Assembly (NCBI GenBank): GCA_023678885.1
Contig: CM042987.1
Location: forward strand, 28,296,927-28,360,926
From: Pogostemon cablin
Taxonomy: Eukaryota; Streptophyta; Magnoliopsida; Lamiales; Lamiaceae
Length of the DNA: 64,000 nucleotides
Direction of reading: 5' to 3'
Positions 11,756 through 23,605 of the stretch are shown in pieces. The position numbers and the translations under genes are program-made. A model generated the notes under the pieces. That model had not been told where the DNA came from. It did not search any database and saw only the letters and a program-made list of their open reading frames with translations. Every line of letters begins with the position of its first letter. The stretch's first letter is position 1.

Positions 11756-12746
11756 CGTGCTACTTACAGAGGCACCACTCAACCCCAAGGCAAATAGAGA
11801 GAAAATGACCCAAATTATGTTTGAAACCTTCAATGTCCCCGCCATGTACGTTGCAATCCAGGCTGTCCTCTCACTGTACGCTAGTGGTCGTACAACAGGT
11901 ATGCTTCCAGTAGTCTGTTAAGACGTGTTAATATCCTAAGCTTGGTTACTATGGTCAATTATTAACATACATTCTTATCTCTTCCACAGGTATAGTCCTT
12001 GATTCTGGTGATGGTGTGAGCCACACAGTTCCAATTTATGAAGGTTATGCCCTTCCCCATGCCATATTGCGGTTGGATCTTGCTGGTCGTGATTTAACTG
12101 ATTATCTCATGAAGATTCTTACCGAGAGAGGTTACATGTTTACTACTACCGCTGAGCGGGAAATTGTTCGTGATGTGAAGGAGAAGCTCGCATATGTAGC
12201 ACTTGATTTTGAGCAGGAATCAGAGACAGCCAAAAACAGCTCATCAGTGGAGAAGAGCTACGAGCTTCCCGATGGGCAAGTCATCACCATCGGAGCTGAA
12301 CGGTTCCGTTGTCCAGAAGTGTTGTTCCAGCCATCACTGATCGGAATGGAAGCTGCTGGAATTCATGAAACAACCTACAACTCCATCATGAAATGTGATG
12401 TGGATATTAGAAAGGACCTATACGGAAACGTTGTGCTCAGTGGTGGATCAACCATGTTCCCAGGCATAGCAGATCGTATGAGCAAGGAAATCACGGCTCT
12501 TGCTCCAAGCAGTATGAAGATCAAAGTAGTTGCTCCTCCGGAAAGAAAGTACAGTGTTTGGATTGGAGGATCGATCCTAGCTTCCCTCAGCACTTTCCAG
12601 CAGGTAAATCCTATTCGATTGCTAAGGCTCTCATTCTATCATATCACCCTCATCTTTTAAATTACTTTTCAACTGTGCAGATGTGGATCTCGAAGGGAGA
12701 GTACGACGAATCGGGTCCTGCCATTGTTCACAGGAAGTGTTTCTAA
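11348..12746 (+). CDS. ACT: Actin, 377 aa, four coding exons
   Basis: Exons 11348-11407, 11505-11898, 11990-12603 and 12681-12746 join to 1134 nt, giving 377 residues, exactly the usual plant actin length. Introns fall after codon 20, within codon 152 and after codon 356, the conserved plant positions, all with GT/AG ends. The protein begins [20 protein letters not shown] and ends [11 protein letters not shown]. The nucleotide-binding loop [20 protein letters not shown], the [18 protein letters not shown] motif and the [10 protein letters not shown] segment are all intact. Actin forms the cytoplasmic filaments that carry vesicles and organelles and support cell growth. Small departures from the common plant consensus (for example [12 protein letters not shown] and [10 protein letters not shown]) are conservative. 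Which actin subclass it belongs to cannot be decided by eye. No sign of pseudogenisation. Confidence 0.98.
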
Positions 12747-13388
12747 GCTGGTGAAGGTGTTTATCTTAGGCTTCTTTTATTTGATTGAAGTATGAGCTCA
12801 GGTATGAGTTGGATTGCAGTTTTGGGCTCATGAAGTGGTTTTGTAAGGTCTTTTCACCGTTATTCTAGTGTTGAGCATATTTATCTTGTTCTTATGTTTT
12901 GGTAGAATTTTTATTTACCTCAGAGCTGTAATACTTTGTTGCACTGGACTTGATATTTTTCGACTATTACTATGCTTGGAATGGAATGGTTTTTGTGGCA
13001 TTTGCTTTCGTCCTACGAAATTATAGTCAATTGTTAGTATTGCATTTGCCAAAAGCACTTAAATCTGTTTTAGTAGGTTGGGCTTGGAACTTCATTCTAC
13101 CATAGCTCAAATATACTCCATTCATTACAAGTTTTTTTTTTTTTTCCACTTGTGTTGATGAGTACCAACTCTTAACTTTTTGTGCGTAGGTTTCATATTT
13201 AGTTGTATAAGTGGTGTGTGTGGATTCTATATATATATTAAAAAAAGAAAATGGTATCCTTTGAGTCGCAACCTAAATTCTAAAATAACAAAAAAACTAT
13301 TGAAATAATGAATTTCATTTTGGGTGATGATATTCTTAAGAGGTGATCATAGGGAGTACAATGAAAAATCATTTTTTACTTAAAAGTA
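12747..13388 (+). other. Actin 3' untranslated region and spacer
   Basis: T-rich sequence follows the TAA stop; the 3' end of the message is probably near 12950-13020. A T run occurs at about 13132-13146. No further gene is visible before the MITE at 13389. Confidence 0.45.
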
Positions 13389-13623
13389 CTCTCTCCGACC
13401 CCTTGAAACATAGTCGTTTGCTTTTTGCACTTAGATTAAGGAGTATAATAATTTAATGTGTTTTGAGATGAGAGAAATAATATTTTAAAGTGTAGTGAGT
13501 AGTTGTATTAGTGTCGAGTGTGGGATCATATGTGGTCACATCAATTTAAAAAAAGAAATGGATATTTTGTAGTGGGACGGACCAAAATAGCAAAATGGAA
13601 ACGTATCAAGGAGACGGAGGGAG
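13389..13623. mobile_element. Stowaway-type MITE
   Basis: The termini CTCTCTCCGACCCCTTG and CAAGGAGACGGAGGGAG are inverted and flanked by TA (13387-13388, 13624-13625). 235 bp, no ORF. The interior shares TTTGCTTTTTGCAC and GTAGTTGTATTAG words with the MITE at 52054. Confidence 0.82.
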
Positions 13624-13891
13624 TATGTTAAATTAAATAATCATTTTTCTTAAAAGTTTGTGCAATCAAATACGTGCTATGAAAAGAAATGATCAATTTA
13701 ACTGCAAGACGAATAAATAATATTCTCTCGATACTGCCTTACTTCATCGTTATAGTAGATAAGAAGTTTAAGAAAAAAGAAAAATTATCTTTTTATACCT
13801 TTATTGACTTTTGAGAGTAACGTGGTTATTTTAGGTAATAAATAAATAATGAAGTAAGTTATATTAGTTGATAATGACATTTTAAAAAATA

Positions 13892-14147
13892 CTCCCTCCG
13901 TCCCGTTTCAATGTTTACGTTTATTTTTTGCACGTTGATTAAGGAGTGTAGTATTTTAATAGATAGTGGGTGGACAGATATAATATTTAGTGTAAAGTGG
14001 GTAGGTGTATTAGTGTTGGATGTGGGGAACATGATGATATAATAATTGTTTTAGGTAGGTCCCATATTCCAAAAAAGGAAACGTAAATATTGAAATGAGA
14101 CGCCTAAAATAAAAATATATAAACGTTGAAATAAGACGAAGGGGGAG
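13892..14147. mobile_element. Stowaway-type MITE
   Basis: The termini CTCCCTCCGTCCCGTTTCAA and TTGAAATAAGACGAAGGGGG are inverted, with TA on both sides (13890-13891, 14148-14149). 256 bp, non-coding. The body is clearly related to the copy at 49383 (TTTACGTTTA, GGAAACGTAAATATTGAAA-like words). Confidence 0.82.
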
Positions 14148-14707
14148 TATGATGTTTTAAGAGGTTATTTATTTTTTTATTTTTACTACTTTTAGGTGAT
14201 GAGGAGACGACGAAGAGTGAAATGCAGATAAAATAGTAATAAACCCAATTTCAGAATTGAGTCAAAACTGTCACAAATAATGAATAAAAATAAATTAATA
14301 AGGGCGTAGAATCCAGTCTCGAATATTCAAACTTACAACAACACATGAAGGCCTAATGCCCTTCCATATCATGAAAAACAAGCCATCAACAGTATTTCAG
14401 TGTACACATGACCTATAAATTTCACCTTGAAAATCAATATAATAAAATTCGAGTAATTGTGCTTCTCCCCCAATATTAGACACATCTTAGGTCGATGGAA
14501 TTAAAAATCTAAATGCTACAATACAAATTTTTTAACCTTTTTTTTTGGGTTAATGCAGCTTCACCATAGGACCATCCTTTTCTCCACTCATGGAAAACTC
14601 TGAACCAAATTGTAAAAACAATATGCCCATTTGAGGTACCCAACGTACGAGAGCTCGAATAGAACATCATCAAGGCACAACACATGAGATATGGATGAGA
14701 AAAGATA
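14148..14707 (-). other. Probable 3' UTR of the MINDY gene and spacer
   Basis: The part next to the stop codon at 14708 (roughly 14350-14707) is probably the 3' untranslated region of the minus-strand gene. No separate gene could be supported. Confidence 0.4.
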
Positions 14708-17700
14708 TCACACAATACTTGGTGCATCCCCTTCCCAGTTGCATACAGAACGGGGCCAACGCGTTCTAATGCAATCGACCAAGGGCGCATGTTGACCAGG
14801 TGGTGGTTTAGACACCTCATTCGAGTTCTCCACCCCACCAGAGTCTTTCGTACCTGAGCCAGACGTCACGGGTATATCTGCCATGAACTCTTCAGGTGTC
14901 CACCTTGGGGGAACAGAAACCCTCAATTTTGTTATTCTTGGTCTTTGTATTGGATTTACACTTCCCGATGTTTGGCCACCATTAGCAATTGATTTTGCAA
15001 TCCCATTAAAATGGTAAAGATCAAAGACCTTCTTTCCCATCAGCCCTGATGAATCCTTCACTCCTCCCAAACTCTTGTCTAAATTAAGAAGAACCTGCCA
15101 AAATTCACTCCATACAATAAAACCAGTACTGCAAAGATGCTCAACTCTCTCAGGTGGCAGGTTAATGTTGGTTTCCTTAATAACTTGATGGAAACTTTCA
15201 ACACTAATGAAGCCACCACCTCCACTTTGATCTAGGGCATCAAAGGCTCTTCGGATTTGAGATTCTCGATTCTCGAATTCATTCTCCTCTTGGACTTTGG
15301 TATCAAGAGCAAATAGAACTGTGTAATGAGATTCACTTCCGACCACCCATATAGGCCATTTTGGACATTTTAGATATTGGCCAACTTTGCAAAAGTTGAG
15401 GGACTCTAGAAGAGTGAGGAATCCAACTTCCACTGTTGTTGTGATGCCTTTTACAAACATGCCACCACCCAAGTCCATCCTACCATCAAACACATTGGCA
15501 GCAGCACTCCCTGATAGTAGTAGGTTTACAATTTCCTAATTTGGAAAAAGTTGAAGGTTAACACAAGATCAAAAACCACACGCAAAATTATGACATCAAG
15601 GATAGATGAAAATTATGTGACATGAATACCTGAGATGCATGCCCAAAAGGAGCGGTGACTAATGGCTGCGTTGGATCATCTCTATCCTCTTGAACATTGT
15701 CCTGATAGATAGCAAATCAGACATCATAATGATACATCTATAACTGGGCGTGCATCAATGCATGGATATGCACATTGGCCCTTTAATCAAAAATGTTGTC
15801 AAGTTTAGCATGCAAACTTTAGAAACATTCAATTTCCCATAAACATTTAACTGAACTTGCATCAATGCATGGATATGCACATTGGCCATTTAATCAAAAA
15901 TGTTGTCAAGTTTAGCATGCAAACTTTAGAAACATTCAATTTCCCATAAACATTTGTCAAGTTTAGCATGCAAACTTCAGAAACATTCAATTTCCCATAA
16001 CATAATTTGCAGACATTCGATAAAGAATCAACAAAGGTAAAATTAGATCTCCGGGCTAAAACAAAATTGACATTAGTGTCCATGGGAAAATACAATTCAC
16101 AAGTTTGAGCATATGTAATAACTAATAAGAAAAGAAAGCATACCAGTCCACGAGATAGCAAAGCAGATATTAAAAAGAGCAATGCTCCCATACGACTACG
16201 GAAAACAGGAAGTGTAGCCTCTAGCTTCTTAAATGCAACTGACCATGACGTGCAGGTCTCAACTCTCAGAACCTTCTGCAAGTCAGACCCCGATTCAACA
16301 GAAACACCTCCAAGGACTTTAGCAATTGCCTGCATTAAAAGATAGAAAAAATAACATAAGACTATGCAAATTAAAAGATTATAGTAGTACATACATGACG
16401 TCCACCAGATTAGCTCACAATGACAAACAATGTGCTAAATTCAATAGTAATGTGCAACCATATTAGCAACACTAATTGTGCATGCAGAACATCAACAAGT
16501 AACAAAGATTGCTTCAAGCTTGAACAGAAATCGCAAAGAAGTGTGATAATAAAAATTAAGAAAACTCACCTCATCCTCAGAGCCATTTACTGACTTCATG
16601 ACATCACTGTTGAGATTACCCAGTGATGCTATTAGTGCTCTTTGATTACGCCCACACAGAAAGAGTATCTCACTCATACTCCTCACCAAGGCTCTGTATG
16701 AAAGCAGCAAAACTTTAATTTTGATAACAGAAAAAGAAGCCCCACTACATGCAAAAAAAGTCTATAGATGTAGAAAATAGAATTTCAATGAAAGAAAATT
16801 AACACTTTCAGATAATAGTACTTCAAATGTTGTTGAGATTTAATAGTTCATTCTTCAATTTATGTGTAAAGTTTTTTTGGATGAAGCATTTCATGCAAAA
16901 GAGATAAATTATCTGAATACAAACTGAAATTTCGAATTAATTTTGATATGAAGTTGCAATATAATAAAACAAGTTAAAGTCATATTCATATTACGAAACA
17001 ATATTTATAAGCCAGCAACACATAAGACAGGTCCTGCAGTCTTTTTACATCGAGGGCAATAGGTTTCACTTTCAAAGATGAGAAAGTATACCTTGAAACT
17101 CATAAAATTTCTTGAGAACAAAACTATGTATTTGGACTGACATATACATCATAAAATTTCTTGAGAACAAAACTATGTATTTGGACTGACATATACATCA
17201 AAAAGTAAAACATAAACGTAAAAAAGCCAAAGTCAATCATACCGTATTAATTTTGATATGAAGTTGCAATATAATAAAACAAGTTAAAGTCATAGTCATA
17301 CTATGAAACAACATTTATAAGCCAGTAACAAATAAGACAGGTCCTGCAGTCTTTTTACATCAAGGGCAATAGGTTTCACTTTCAAAGATGAGAAAGTAAA
17401 CCTTGAACCTCATAAAATTTCTAGAGAACAAAACTAAGTATTAGGACTAACATATACATCAGAAAGCACAACCCATGTGAAGGGAAAAATATCATTCTCA
17501 GTATCTATGAACTGTTTATTTTCTCCTCTTATTTGTCCTTGAATGGAAAATCATAATCCATAAGAAGATTTACACAATTATGGTGTTAAGACAATTAAGA
17601 TAACATAGGGTGAATGATGCTCTAATTTTAACTTTTAACATATGAGAACAAACATCTATTAGAATGTTTCAATGCGACACCACAACACATTAACAAAAAG

Positions 17701-20700
17701 CAAACAGCCCACAAGCAGATAGTTTTCTTCTCAAGCATGCTGAGAAGAGCAGTTGGACATAGATCTGAAGTCATTATAAACACTAGGTCACTAGGATAAT
17801 ACTAACTATGCTCATTATTAATATACCCTTCTCCAGCACCTATATGATAAACCTTCTTTGAGATACGACAGAATAACAATGTCACAACATTAACATTAAA
17901 CACAAGGCATACATGTTAATAAAAATAGACACAATATGAAAGTTAGGACACGCCATTTATGGCCCAAAAATGCCAGATGTATAGATTAAGGACAAGACCT
18001 ACAAGAAATTTTCATTCGTTGCATCTAAAGAAATGGTACAGAAGGAATCATGACCTTGATCTTTTTTCTTCTGACAGAGAGGAAAAAGCCTCTGCGGCAA
18101 AAGATTCATCCTTGTGAACTCTTCTAACAGACAAATTTGACTCTTCTGAAGAAAATAGAAGATACTTAAGTACAAATGCCTGCATAGTCAAGAGAATATC
18201 TTTTAGGTGTAAATCCAGAGCAAGAAAAAAAGATATGCACTTATCCATTAAGATGTATAATAAATTTAATCCAAATTCTCTCACAAACTTATCCATTAAG
18301 AATTGAAAGAACTCCATCCAAAAGGTAATTAAAATGACAATATCTCTCAGATTTTAACAAAGAACTTTATCAGAGATAATATTTGGTAAATTTCCTTAAA
18401 TACCTTTCAAATTAAAAAAAGAAAAATATTTAAACATGTTTACTAGAAAACACAATATATGAACTATCATATTCATCTCTTTAATGTATTTCCCAAATAA
18501 AATATCCAAACTAAACGGTCATACCCTTAGACCTTAGGTTATCAGTATGACACGTGTATGATAATTTTGATTATGATAATCCTCAACTCTACTGAAGAAG
18601 AATTATTAGAGTAAAAATATAAGTATAAGAATATATATAAACATAAAGATTTTTGGATGAAAGTCCATACAACGAAATATACTAAACAGTTTTTGTGGCA
18701 TGGATGACCCATCCCATAGCATAAGTACTCCGAATAACATGGTCTGATTAATTACACAAGGGAATTATTGTATCAAAATGTGGGTCCAGAAGTGTGACTT
18801 AAAAAGAAAAAAGTGTAGGCAAAAAGCATAATTTTTATGGATAAAAAACCAAATTGATGTGAAAAAAGTCATTCCATAACTTTCTAGATTAAGCTACAAG
18901 GATTACTCTTCAAATCCAATCTCCAAAGGAACATCTCCAAAGCTAAAAAGTTAAAAGTTAACATTTATTACAGCTTTCTATGTAGAAGACGATAACAGAA
19001 ATAATAATAAGAAGGAAAATTTGATATTTTTTATGATTCTGTCAGTTATTGATGCTTAGTTGTAATTGTAAGCTCACATGACTGGAGACAGCATTTGTAA
19101 TACTAGTGAAAGTCTGAAAGACGCTTGAGAATTGAGACCCTCCATATTTAGCATATCAAAGCGTGTTATGTAACTTATGTTGGCTAATATTGTGAATTCT
19201 TTTAACTCAACGACCAATTAGAAGAATCAAGTAAATGATTAAACACTAACAGTCAATCAGTAACTTGCAGTCAATGATCTGCTAGAAAATTTTACACCCA
19301 TGGTCATTAGACAAATGTGATGCTAAGCCTAAACCATTATAATGTTTCACAAAGAAGCTATTGATCAGAAGGTTGTTAACTAGGGAGCTCTCAAGTGAAT
19401 AGGAGTAACAAAGAGTCCATTCGTATTAAGAACTAGGACATTAAGCTTGCACTCAACACACTGAGTATTTGAATTAGCACAGAGTAACATCAATTTTCCA
19501 GCAAATCAAATTTAACTTAAAATCATATCTTACAAGGAGAGCTAAGAAAGAGCAACACTTGATCAAGAAAATTTTCTATGAGATTGCATCAGACAGGACT
19601 CTCTCCTTTGAATAGCTAAAAATCTCTGATAGGGCAATTCACTCACGAAATATTGCTGAACCATGTAGCGCTTACTGATGACAGTAAATAAAAATACAAC
19701 ATAAAATTTATCCAAAAATATTATTGGAGATTAAGTTTGGCTTGGGAGGTAAAATATTTACTTGTATGGCTGCCAGCACGCCACAGGGCCCACCCTCATG
19801 CTGTACTAGCCCCATAGATGTCTCTGGATCATCACTGAACCTGCAAGGGAAGTAACATTTAAAATCAAACATAATCAAACTACTAAAAATAGTAGTCACC
19901 ATGGATTCTGAATATCATTAGAAACCAATAAGACACAGCAACATAGGTATGAAAAAGTAAATAATAGCAATTCATCAGGAAGAAAGAATTAGGGCACACA
20001 TAAGGCATGTTAGAACAGAGATTTTTTTGACCCATTAAACATAGAAATGAAGAATATGAAGCTAGTCAAGCCAATAAAACAGATCATACAACAAAATTGT
20101 GGTCTTGAGATTTAATTGATAACAATAGTAATTCAAACATAATTAATTCACTCATGTGCACCAACACCAACACCAACACTATACCATTAGCATCCAATAA
20201 AGATGCTAATACATTCATTTCTGAGGGGATATAATGAGGGATTACATAAAGGTACAAACGACAATTGAATAAGCCGTTATTACTACACCAGTACACCCTA
20301 ATCACTTATTCCCCAGGAATTAAACGAGTGAAAGAAAAGCTGTCCATGAGATAAGAAATGGAGGATTAACTAGACGAAAACTGGTAAGATTAAACTTTCT
20401 AAGTACAAGACAACCACGGAAGAAGTACTGAGTCAAAATTCTAGTGATTAAAGTTTTTTTAATACCAAAGCTAAACTCTATTGATAACATTATGACACAG
20501 GATTCCAAGGTTTGTATGAAGCATGAAACACACAACTAGCTGCTCAAGAAATTAATTACAACAAACGACAGAGAACTCAAGCATGCCAAACTGACAACCC
20601 AATTCACTAATGGGTAAACTTCACATCAAAGATTGTACCCATAGATCCAACTAAATTTATAACACAAAGATAGGATGTTACCAACAATACTTTATGTTGT

Positions 20701-21337
20701 CAAAACAACTTTTGAAGCACTAGCCGACACATTCATTTTCATTTCTTCTTCATCGACACACATAACATGCCCAATGTATTTTTATTCACATTATTTGTCA
20801 GTGGGAATAAAATGGCTACTATATTAATCAATGTGCCTATTGATCACTATACCTGATGCCCTGATTGGTCCACTGTGCAAGGACATCTTTAGAGACTCTG
20901 TTCCCAAAAATCATCAAGAAGAGCTCATCCGCTTCCAAAATCGACAAGGATGTGTCCGAAATCCCACTTGTACACTCATCTTTCTCAAAATTGATACCTT
21001 TATCTTTACTGTCTCTCTCTAAATTCCTAATCTTCGCATCTTTCACACTCTCCACATTCTTTACCGCCATTGACGCAACACTCTTTCCGTCCCCCGTCCG
21101 TTTCGCGGCTGTCGCTGCAGCACTTTGAATAGCTGCCATCCGCTTCTCTGCAGCGGCAGCCATTAATTCTCTCTGCACGCGCCGTTGAGCAGCCTCCGGT
21201 GACTCCCCGGGAAGCGGCGCGTCCCCTTCGGCGCCGGAGTTCTCCCACGGCTTGCTCCTTTTCGGCTCAGGCGACTCGTGCTGCTGTGTGCTCGCTCTCA
21301 ACGCCATCTTCAAATCCTCGTCTTCATGATCCGCCAT
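14708..21337 (-). CDS. MINDY3: MINDY-family (MINDY3/FAM188-like) deubiquitinase, 7 exons, 632 aa
   Basis: Exons on the minus strand: 21337-20853, 19840-19762, 18179-18055, 16693-16570, 16329-16144, 15701-15630 and 15535-14708. They total 1899 nt and all phases close. The N-terminal 160 residues are an Ala/Glu/Lys-rich charged region. The peptidase domain follows with GLVQHEGGPCGVLAAIQ, which places the catalytic cysteine at about residue 181. GSESHYTVLFALD gives the likely catalytic histidine at about 427. A degenerate EF-hand-like loop (DQSGGGGFISVE, about 459-470) follows, as in animal MINDY3. The C-terminus reads HAPLVDCIRTRWPR...DAPSIV. MINDY enzymes trim Lys48-linked polyubiquitin. The ATG at 21337 (AAACAATGGCGG) was preferred over one three codons upstream because of its better context. 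The gene looks intact; introns 3 and 5 contain tandem duplications. Confidence 0.93.
15747..16001. repeat. Tandem duplication in intron 5 of the MINDY gene
   Basis: A unit of about 110 bp starting TGCATCAATGCATGGATATG is present twice (about 15750 and 15858). A third, shorter copy follows at 15956 (GTCAAGTTTAGCATGCAAAC...). Copies are almost identical, so the duplication is recent. Purely intronic. Confidence 0.85.
16936..17463. repeat. 309-bp-period tandem duplication in intron 3 of the MINDY gene
   Basis: The block starting ATTAATTTTGATATGAAGTT at 16936 recurs at 17245. The shared parts include CAGGTCCTGCAGTCTTTTTA and GCAATAGGTTTCACTTTCAA, with a few differences. The first copy contains an extra internal duplication described separately. 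Confidence 0.85.
17101..17198. repeat. 49-bp perfect tandem duplication
   Basis: The unit CATAAAATTTCTTGAGAACA...GACATATACAT is present twice head to tail, with no difference seen. It lies inside the first copy of the 309-bp duplication; the second copy carries only one diverged unit. This duplication therefore probably arose after the larger one, or was lost from one copy. Confidence 0.9.
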
Positions 21338-22015
21338 TGTTTTCATATATCAAGCCGAAATTCGAGCTTAATTCCGAAAATTAAAACTTCAACATGATGA
21401 AGCTCGAATCGAACAATTTGATTAGGGTTTTGACAATAGATTTTCAATTCGAGTATTTTGCATAGCTAACAGTTATGTGTTTAGGTATATATAAATGCGA
21501 AGAAGAGGAAAAGAAAAGAAAACGGTGTACGTACAAGTCTAGTCAAGCACCAACGTTTCTTAAAATATCAACACCGAGTATTAACGATATTTTGATTTTT
21601 CATTTTTTATTTCAACTTTTTAAAACATAAATTTTCTGTTAAATGTCATATGGAGTACTTATAAAATATCTCAAAAAAATTATAGTCAGGAAAAGATTTG
21701 TGAGACGATTAAAAATAATAATATTTTAATTAAATTTGGAGTCCGACTACGATGCACCGGGTACACTGGTGCACTTGGATAATTATGGCTAATTATAGTG
21801 TGCACCCGGGTGCACCCTAAGATAGGGTGCACCCATATACAAATATAAATATAAACATAAACATATACAATTAAAAGCAAAAATATATACAATTTAATTG
21901 TTAGATTTTTTAATGAAAAAAATTGAGTGTAAAAAAATATACAATTATTAAAAAATATATATACACTATTAAATAAAAAATTATACACATATAATGCTAG
22001 TTTTTTTAAGGGAGG
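21338..22015. other. MINDY 5' leader, promoter and AT-rich spacer
   Basis: The first 100-150 bp beyond the start codon are probably leader and promoter of the minus-strand gene; no clear TATA box is assigned. Around 21693-21730 there is another GTGAGACGATT-type edge of the 'gtctca' repeat family. At 21745-21835 several GGGTGCACCC-like self-complementary words cluster. Confidence 0.4.
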
Positions 22016-22395
22016 ATTACTACTAGGTACACAAAAAAGCCCTAAATTACTATGAGATACAAACATACAAAAGTATTACTACTAGGTACAAAAATATATA
22101 GTGATATTCCAATATTACCCCTATTAATGTGCTGCACATAAATATTGTGTGCAGCAAAAGTTCATGTGCAGCAAAGTGTGTGCAGCAAAAAAAGTGTGTG
22201 CAGGAAAAAAAAAGTGTGTGCAGCAAAAAAATGTGGTGGTCCGGCGGCGGCGGTCCGGCAGCTTTTCCGGCGGCGGCAGTTTTTCAGTTTTTCCGGCGAC
22301 CAGTTTTTTTTTTTTCCTTTTTTTTTGGACGAACAGTTTTTCCGGCGACCGGTTGCCGGAGCTCCGGCGGCGGCGGCGCGGCAGCTTTCCGGCGA

Positions 22396-22430
<35 letters not shown>

Positions 22431-22671
22431 CTGACGAACAGATTTTCCGGCGACCGGCCGCCGGAGCTCCGCCGGTGGCGGCGGCGGCGGCGGTCCGGCA
22501 GCGGCAGCGGTGGTCCGGTGGTGGGTGGAGGTTGGGGTTAGTGTTTTAAAGGTATATGAGTTTAGGGGTATATTTGGTATTTTACTTTAATATTTTGTAT
22601 TAAATAATAATTATTTTAAATCAATGTATCTAGTAGTAATTAGGGGTACAAAGTGTGTACCTATCAGTAAT
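22016..22671. mobile_element. TIR element with GC-rich payload
   Basis: The left end ATTACTACTAGGTACACAAA and the reverse complement of the right end (ATTACTGATAGGTACACACT) align. The similarity continues for about 50 bp (left AAATTACTATGAGATAC, right AATTACTACTAGATAC), giving long imperfect terminal inverted repeats. The flanking AT-rich sequences on the two sides resemble each other (TTTTTTTAA before, TTTTTTTAATGAAAAA after). No transposase is visible. The centre (22141-22516) is a GC-rich low-complexity block unlike its surroundings. Superfamily unknown. Confidence 0.6.
22141..22516. repeat. GC-rich low-complexity tandem block
   Basis: Starts with five near-copies of GTGTGCAGCAAAA. These are followed by two copies of a roughly 115-bp unit: GACGAACAG, TTTTCCGGCGACCGG, a GCCGGAGCTCCG core, a GGC run and CGGCAGC, with T runs of 10 to more than 30 between. 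ORFs read across it in three plus-strand frames only because stop codons are rare in such sequence. I do not consider them genes. Confidence 0.75.
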
Positions 22672-22959
22672 TATTTCTTTTTTTAATGAAAAACTTAATG
22701 TGAAAAAAATATACAATTATTATGAAACACGTATACAAAATATAATAACATGTATACAAAATAGAATAAAAAGTTATACACATGTGGGTGCACCCAATAT
22801 ACACTCGACAATTATAGTTGTTAGATTAGTTTATCATTCAATCTCCACCATTAATTAAACTAAAATAATTAATTTTATTTAAAAAAAAACTACCACTCCC
22901 CCATTTTTACCTATAAATTTGGGGTACACCCCAGAATAACCCTTAAATTTGATATTCGA

Positions 22960-23100
22960 ATTAATAAAAAATAATCAATGAAATATTTTATGAACAATTT
23001 TATAATATAAATAAAAAGTAATAACATTTTTAATGAAAAGTAACTATTTAAGAAATCTTAAAAGCAGTTATATGTGAAACGGTTTCACACAATTGTTGCT
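22960..23100. repeat. Copy of the 'gtctca' AT-rich family
   Basis: Runs of AAATAAAAAGTAATAACATTTTTAATGAAAAGTAA end in GTGAAACGGTTTCACACAATTGTTG. That end is the inverted form of the CAACACTTACATGAGACCGT edge found at 23406. Confidence 0.5.
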
Positions 23101-23399
23101 CATTATTGTACTATAATTTTACATTGGCAAAAACTTGTGATAAAAATTTATAACATTTCAATAAAAAGATAATGTAGTTTATGAATCATTTATAATATAT
23201 AAATAAAAGGTACTCTATTAATAATATTTTTAATAAAAAATAAAAACTAATTATAAATGCTTAAAATTGACTTACCACAGGTATGTCCCTTAAACATTAC
23301 CTAACCTACTTATTTATTCAGTCATGTTTTGAAATTATAAATGTTTATTTTGAAAATCAAATACTCTATTTGTCACGATGTCAAGTTTACAATTTTCGT

Positions 23400-23605
23400 T
23401 ATGCGGCAACACTTACATGAGACCGTTTTACGTGTTTTTAATTAATTATTAATTTTTATTAAATATGTTATCACTTTATTTATATTTCAAATTATTCATA
23501 TAAAATTTTATTAAATAATTATTACTTTTCATTAATAGAATATCATTTTATATTAAAATATTATTCATTTTTAATAAAAAAAACTCTCACAGGTTCTTTT
23601 TTGAC
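23400..23605. repeat. Copy of the 'gtctca' AT-rich family, inverse orientation
   Basis: Begins GCAACACTTACATGAGACCG and continues with the reverse complement of the AAAAGTGATAATATTTT-type filler (TTATTACTTTTCATTAATAG). The right end is AACTCTCACAGG. No ORF. Confidence 0.5.

Noticed and set aside
22129..22549. Three overlapping plus-strand ORFs of 101-134 codons
   Set aside because: They read through GGC/GCC and T-run low-complexity DNA in all three frames, so openness is due to composition, not coding.
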